NCBI GenBank assembly: GCA_016932435.1
Contig: JAFGCW010000028.1
Location: 1 to 64,000, forward strand
Source of the DNA: Dehalococcoidales bacterium
Lineage (GTDB): Bacteria > Chloroflexota > Dehalococcoidia > Dehalococcoidales > UBA2162
DNA: 64,000 nucleotides
Reading direction: 5' to 3'
This document shows, piece after piece, positions 61,787-64,000 of this stretch (its first letter is position 1; each line of letters begins with the position of its first letter). Below the pieces are notes generated by a model. That model did not search any database. It was not told the DNA's origin and saw only the letters and a program-made list of their open reading frames with translations. A program made the translations under genes and the position numbers.

Positions 61787-64000
61787 CTACAGACCGACTA
61801 TGGTTACCCCTTCTCCGCCTTCTCCCCGGACTCCCGGTCTGAAGTTCCTGACCAGCGGATGCACAGAAAGCAGGTCGCGAACGATCTGCCGTACGGTTCC
61901 AGTCGCAATCCCGTGGATGATCACCACTTCATTCCGGTTTGACAACGCGGCATCATTCAGGTAACCATCCAGGGCCACTTCCACTTCGTCGGCCCGTTTT
62001 CCCCGCAGATCCAGTTCTCCCCTGACCAGAGGAGCCGGAGGAATCTTAACCGCCGCCGTCCTTCGCTTTATTTTTCCGCTTTCCATCTGGACTTTCTTCA
62101 CGCTTTCGAGACGGACCTTGAGATTAAGCTGTCCTGCCTGCACTTCAACTTCATCATTGTCTTCATAGACAGCTTTCACTGTCCCATGCAGGTCGACTCC
62201 CTCAAGGTAGACGGTATCGCCGATACGTATATCATCATCAATTGAAGGCAATGATTTCAATGACCATACTTCACCGTCGAGACGTGCCCTGGTTTCCGAC
62301 AGGGCTTTTTTGGCTTCTTGTGCCGCTTCCGCTGTCTTCTTTTTTCGCAGGTCTGTTTCAGCTTTACGAATCTCGCGGTGGAGTTCCGCCGCTTCACGCA
62401 CTATCTTATCCCTGGCTTCCTGTATGATACTCCTCTCTGTTTCCCTCACTTCCGCCAGCTTCTTCTCCAGTTCCACATTACGCGACTTTATCTCCAGGCT
62501 TTCCTTCTCAATCTGTTTTCTGAACTCGGTGATCTTCTCTTTTTCAGTCATGATTTCCGAGAGAGTGGTATTAAGGTCGAGTTCACCTTTCGAAAGCATA
62601 TTCCTGGCTTCGTCGATGATCTCAGCAGGTACTCCAAGTCTTCCCGCCGTCGCCAGCGCGTTGCTTCCTCCGGGTATTCCCAGGGTTATCGTGTAGGTAG
62701 GGGCTAGTGTAACCGGATCGAAGTCGAAGGATGCATTCTGCATTCCCTCCGTCTGGTGGGCGAACACTTTCAGATCACTGTAATGGGTCGTCGCAACGGT
62801 AATCACTCCTCTGGACAGGAAATACAGCAACACAGCACGGGCAAGTGCCGAACCTTCCGCCGGATCGGTCGCGGTACCGAGTTCATCGAGAAGAACCAGG
62901 CTTCGAGGCGTGGCATGCTCGATAATACGAACGATATTGCCGACGTGCCAGCTGAAACTCGACAGTGTCTGTTCGATACTCTGTTCGTCACCAATGTCTG
63001 CGAATATTTCGTCGAACACCGGCAGGCGTGTCTCCGGTGCGGCGGGAATGGGAATTCCCGCCTGTGCCATCAGACTCATTAAACCGATTGTTTTCAAGGC
63101 TACCGTTTTACCGCCGGTATTGGGACCGGTGATAACGAGTGTCGTATATTCTTTACCTGCTTCAACAGAAAGGGGAACCGCGTTCTTTCCCAGCAGGGGA
63201 TGCCGGCCTTCAACGAGTCTGATAAACGCACCTCCGTCATTTTCCCTTTCGGATGAAAAACCGACCAGCTCGGGGATAGAAGCCTTAACGGCACGAGAAT
63301 ATTTCCCTTTTGCCAGCGCCACATCCAACTCAGCCAGGAGGGCAGTATTTTGCTGTATTTCGTTATCGTAAACTCCCACAGCCTGACTGAGTTCACGCAA
63401 AATTCTTTCTATCTCGTACCTCTCTTCGGTAACCATTTCCCTGACAGCGTTTCCCAGTTCGATCGTCGCCCAGGGTTCCACGAAAACGGTGGCGCCGGTG
63501 TTCGAGACATCATGGGTGATGCCTTCGATATCCCTTCTCATGTCGTTTTTCACCGGTATGACGTACCGTCCCTCACGCTCGGTAATGATCGGTTCCTGTA
63601 TCAGTTTCTGGACTCCCGGTTCCCTGATAATCGATTCCAGTTTTTCCCGCAGTGAATGCCGTGTATCTCTCAGTCTTCTCCTGACCGACGCCAGTTTGGT
63701 AGATGCCCTGTCCAGCACCTCACCGCCCGGTGATATGCAATGCGTTATCTGTTTCTCGATATCGGAAAGCGGTTTTATATCCTTTGCTATCCGCCACAGA
63801 AGCGGGACTTCCGCAGCCACCTGTGCCAGACTGGCGCGTGCCTGCCTGAATACCGACAGCGTCTGCTGAATCTCAATCAGGATGGCTGGCTCCAGTATCT
63901 TACCGAGGGCAGCAGCAGCGGTCATCTCCCGGATATCATGGGCGTCACCGATAGAGAATTCACGATCAACGGAAAGTAAGTATCGCGCTTCCTCCGATTC
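61787..64000 (-). CDS. mutS2: MutS2 ATPase, 5' end beyond the window
   Basis: The frame stays open to the last base, so the N-terminus is missing; about 738 of the usual 780 residues are present. Order: helical MutS core, Walker A GPNTGGKT, Walker B LVLLDELGTATDP, a long coiled coil with a KOW-like segment (DLHGTVKAVYEDNDEVEVQ), and a C-terminal Smr nuclease domain with LDLRG and HGIATGTV. MutS2 in Bacillus splits collided ribosomes and the Smr domain can nick RNA. Next to VLRF1 this supports a ribosome-rescue role over recombination control. Confidence 0.93.
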   Translation of the reverse strand, partial: ESEEARYLLSVDREFSIGDAHDIREMTAAAALGKILEPAILIEIQQTLSVFRQARASLAQVAAEVPLLWRIAKDIKPLSDIEKQITHCISPGGEVLDRASTKLASVRRRLRDTRHSLREKLESIIREPGVQKLIQEPIITEREGRYVIPVKNDMRRDIEGITHDVSNTGATVFVEPWATIELGNAVREMVTEERYEIERILRELSQAVGVYDNEIQQNTALLAELDVALAKGKYSRAVKASIPELVGFSSERENDGGAFIRLVEGRHPLLGKNAVPLSVEAGKEYTTLVITGPNTGGKTVALKTIGLMSLMAQAGIPIPAAPETRLPVFDEIFADIGDEQSIEQTLSSFSWHVGNIVRIIEHATPRSLVLLDELGTATDPAEGSALARAVLLYFLSRGVITVATTHYSDLKVFAHQTEGMQNASFDFDPVTLAPTYTITLGIPGGSNALATAGRLGVPAEIIDEARNMLSKGELDLNTTLSEIMTEKEKITEFRKQIEKESLEIKSRNVELEKKLAEVRETERSIIQEARDKIVREAAELHREIRKAETDLRKKKTAEAAQEAKKALSETRARLDGEVWSLKSLPSIDDDIRIGDTVYLEGVDLHGTVKAVYEDNDEVEVQAGQLNLKVRLESVKKVQMESGKIKRRTAAVKIPPAPLVRGELDLRGKRADEVEVALDGYLNDAALSNRNEVVIIHGIATGTVRQIVRDLLSVHPLVRNFRPGVRGEGGEGVTIVGL

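Noticed and set aside
1..64000. tRNA, rRNA, CRISPR array or prophage
   Set aside because: No CCA-ended cloverleaf, conserved rRNA stretch, regular repeat-spacer array or phage structural gene was recognised by eye; a tRNAscan and CRISPR scan would be needed to be sure.

Overview
The window looks like a chromosomal segment of an anaerobic, non-photosynthetic bacterium. An anaerobic member of the Chloroflexota (Dehalococcoidia-like) is the most economical guess. It rests on gene style only (W/Mo aldehyde ferredoxin oxidoreductase, corrinoid protein with UroD-like methyltransferases, many Fe-S proteins, branched-chain-type ABC importers, a UGA-decoded selenoprotein, MutS2 with a VLRF1 protein), not on a marker gene. 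GC content looks mid-40s percent by eye. I found no rRNA, tRNA, CRISPR array, prophage or transposase.

Layout. 0-3.8 kb: edge fragment, a small unknown ORF, a selenoprotein gene read through an in-frame UGA, a CIRCE-controlled heat-shock pair (zinc ribbon and Hsp20) and a small helical protein. 3.8-8.8 kb: purN-like and long-form purL genes behind a consensus promoter. 9-20.6 kb: a five-gene branched-chain-type ABC importer, corrinoid protein, UroD-like methyltransferase and AOR on the plus strand, then a second UroD-like protein and an MFS carrier on the minus strand. This looks like one unit for uptake and C1 or aldehyde metabolism of an unknown substrate. 20.6-24.3 kb: a QueG-like Fe-S protein and a PadR / HAAS-sensor / GIN-domain lipoprotein / 46-residue membrane microprotein module. 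24.3-28.5 kb: a VWA and AAA+ pair, ROK kinase and CoA-binding protein. 28.5-32.1 kb: a phospholipid operon resembling E. coli ynbABC, with a CDP-alcohol transferase fused to a flavodoxin.

32.3-49 kb is a mosaic: SDR, second GIN-domain lipoprotein, a cytoplasmic molybdopterin oxidoreductase with a four-cluster-type ferredoxin subunit, sensor kinase and receiver, two tandem MFS exporters, an FAD reductase and TatD. It also holds three copies of a palindromic MITE-like element (about 235-243 bp) and three interrupted genes: a methyltransferase with amber codon 4, a Nudix hydrolase with a -1 shift at A9, and a DUF362 protein with a +1 shift. 48.7-64 kb: serine hydrolase, stacked short palindromic repeats, GH1 beta-glucosidase, GNAT, a GH3-type adenylating enzyme in an operon with a 7TM histidine kinase, response regulator and cupin, then DUF4037, a second serine hydrolase, ferritin-like protein, and a VLRF1-MutS2 pair that looks like a bacterial ribosome-rescue operon running off the right edge.

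The strongest candidates for something new are: the UGA-containing protein at 691-2445, whose UGA falls where GrdB-type selenoproteins carry Sec and is followed by a SECIS-like hairpin; the VLRF1-MutS2 pair; the flavodoxin-fused phospholipid synthase; and the GH3-kinase operon.
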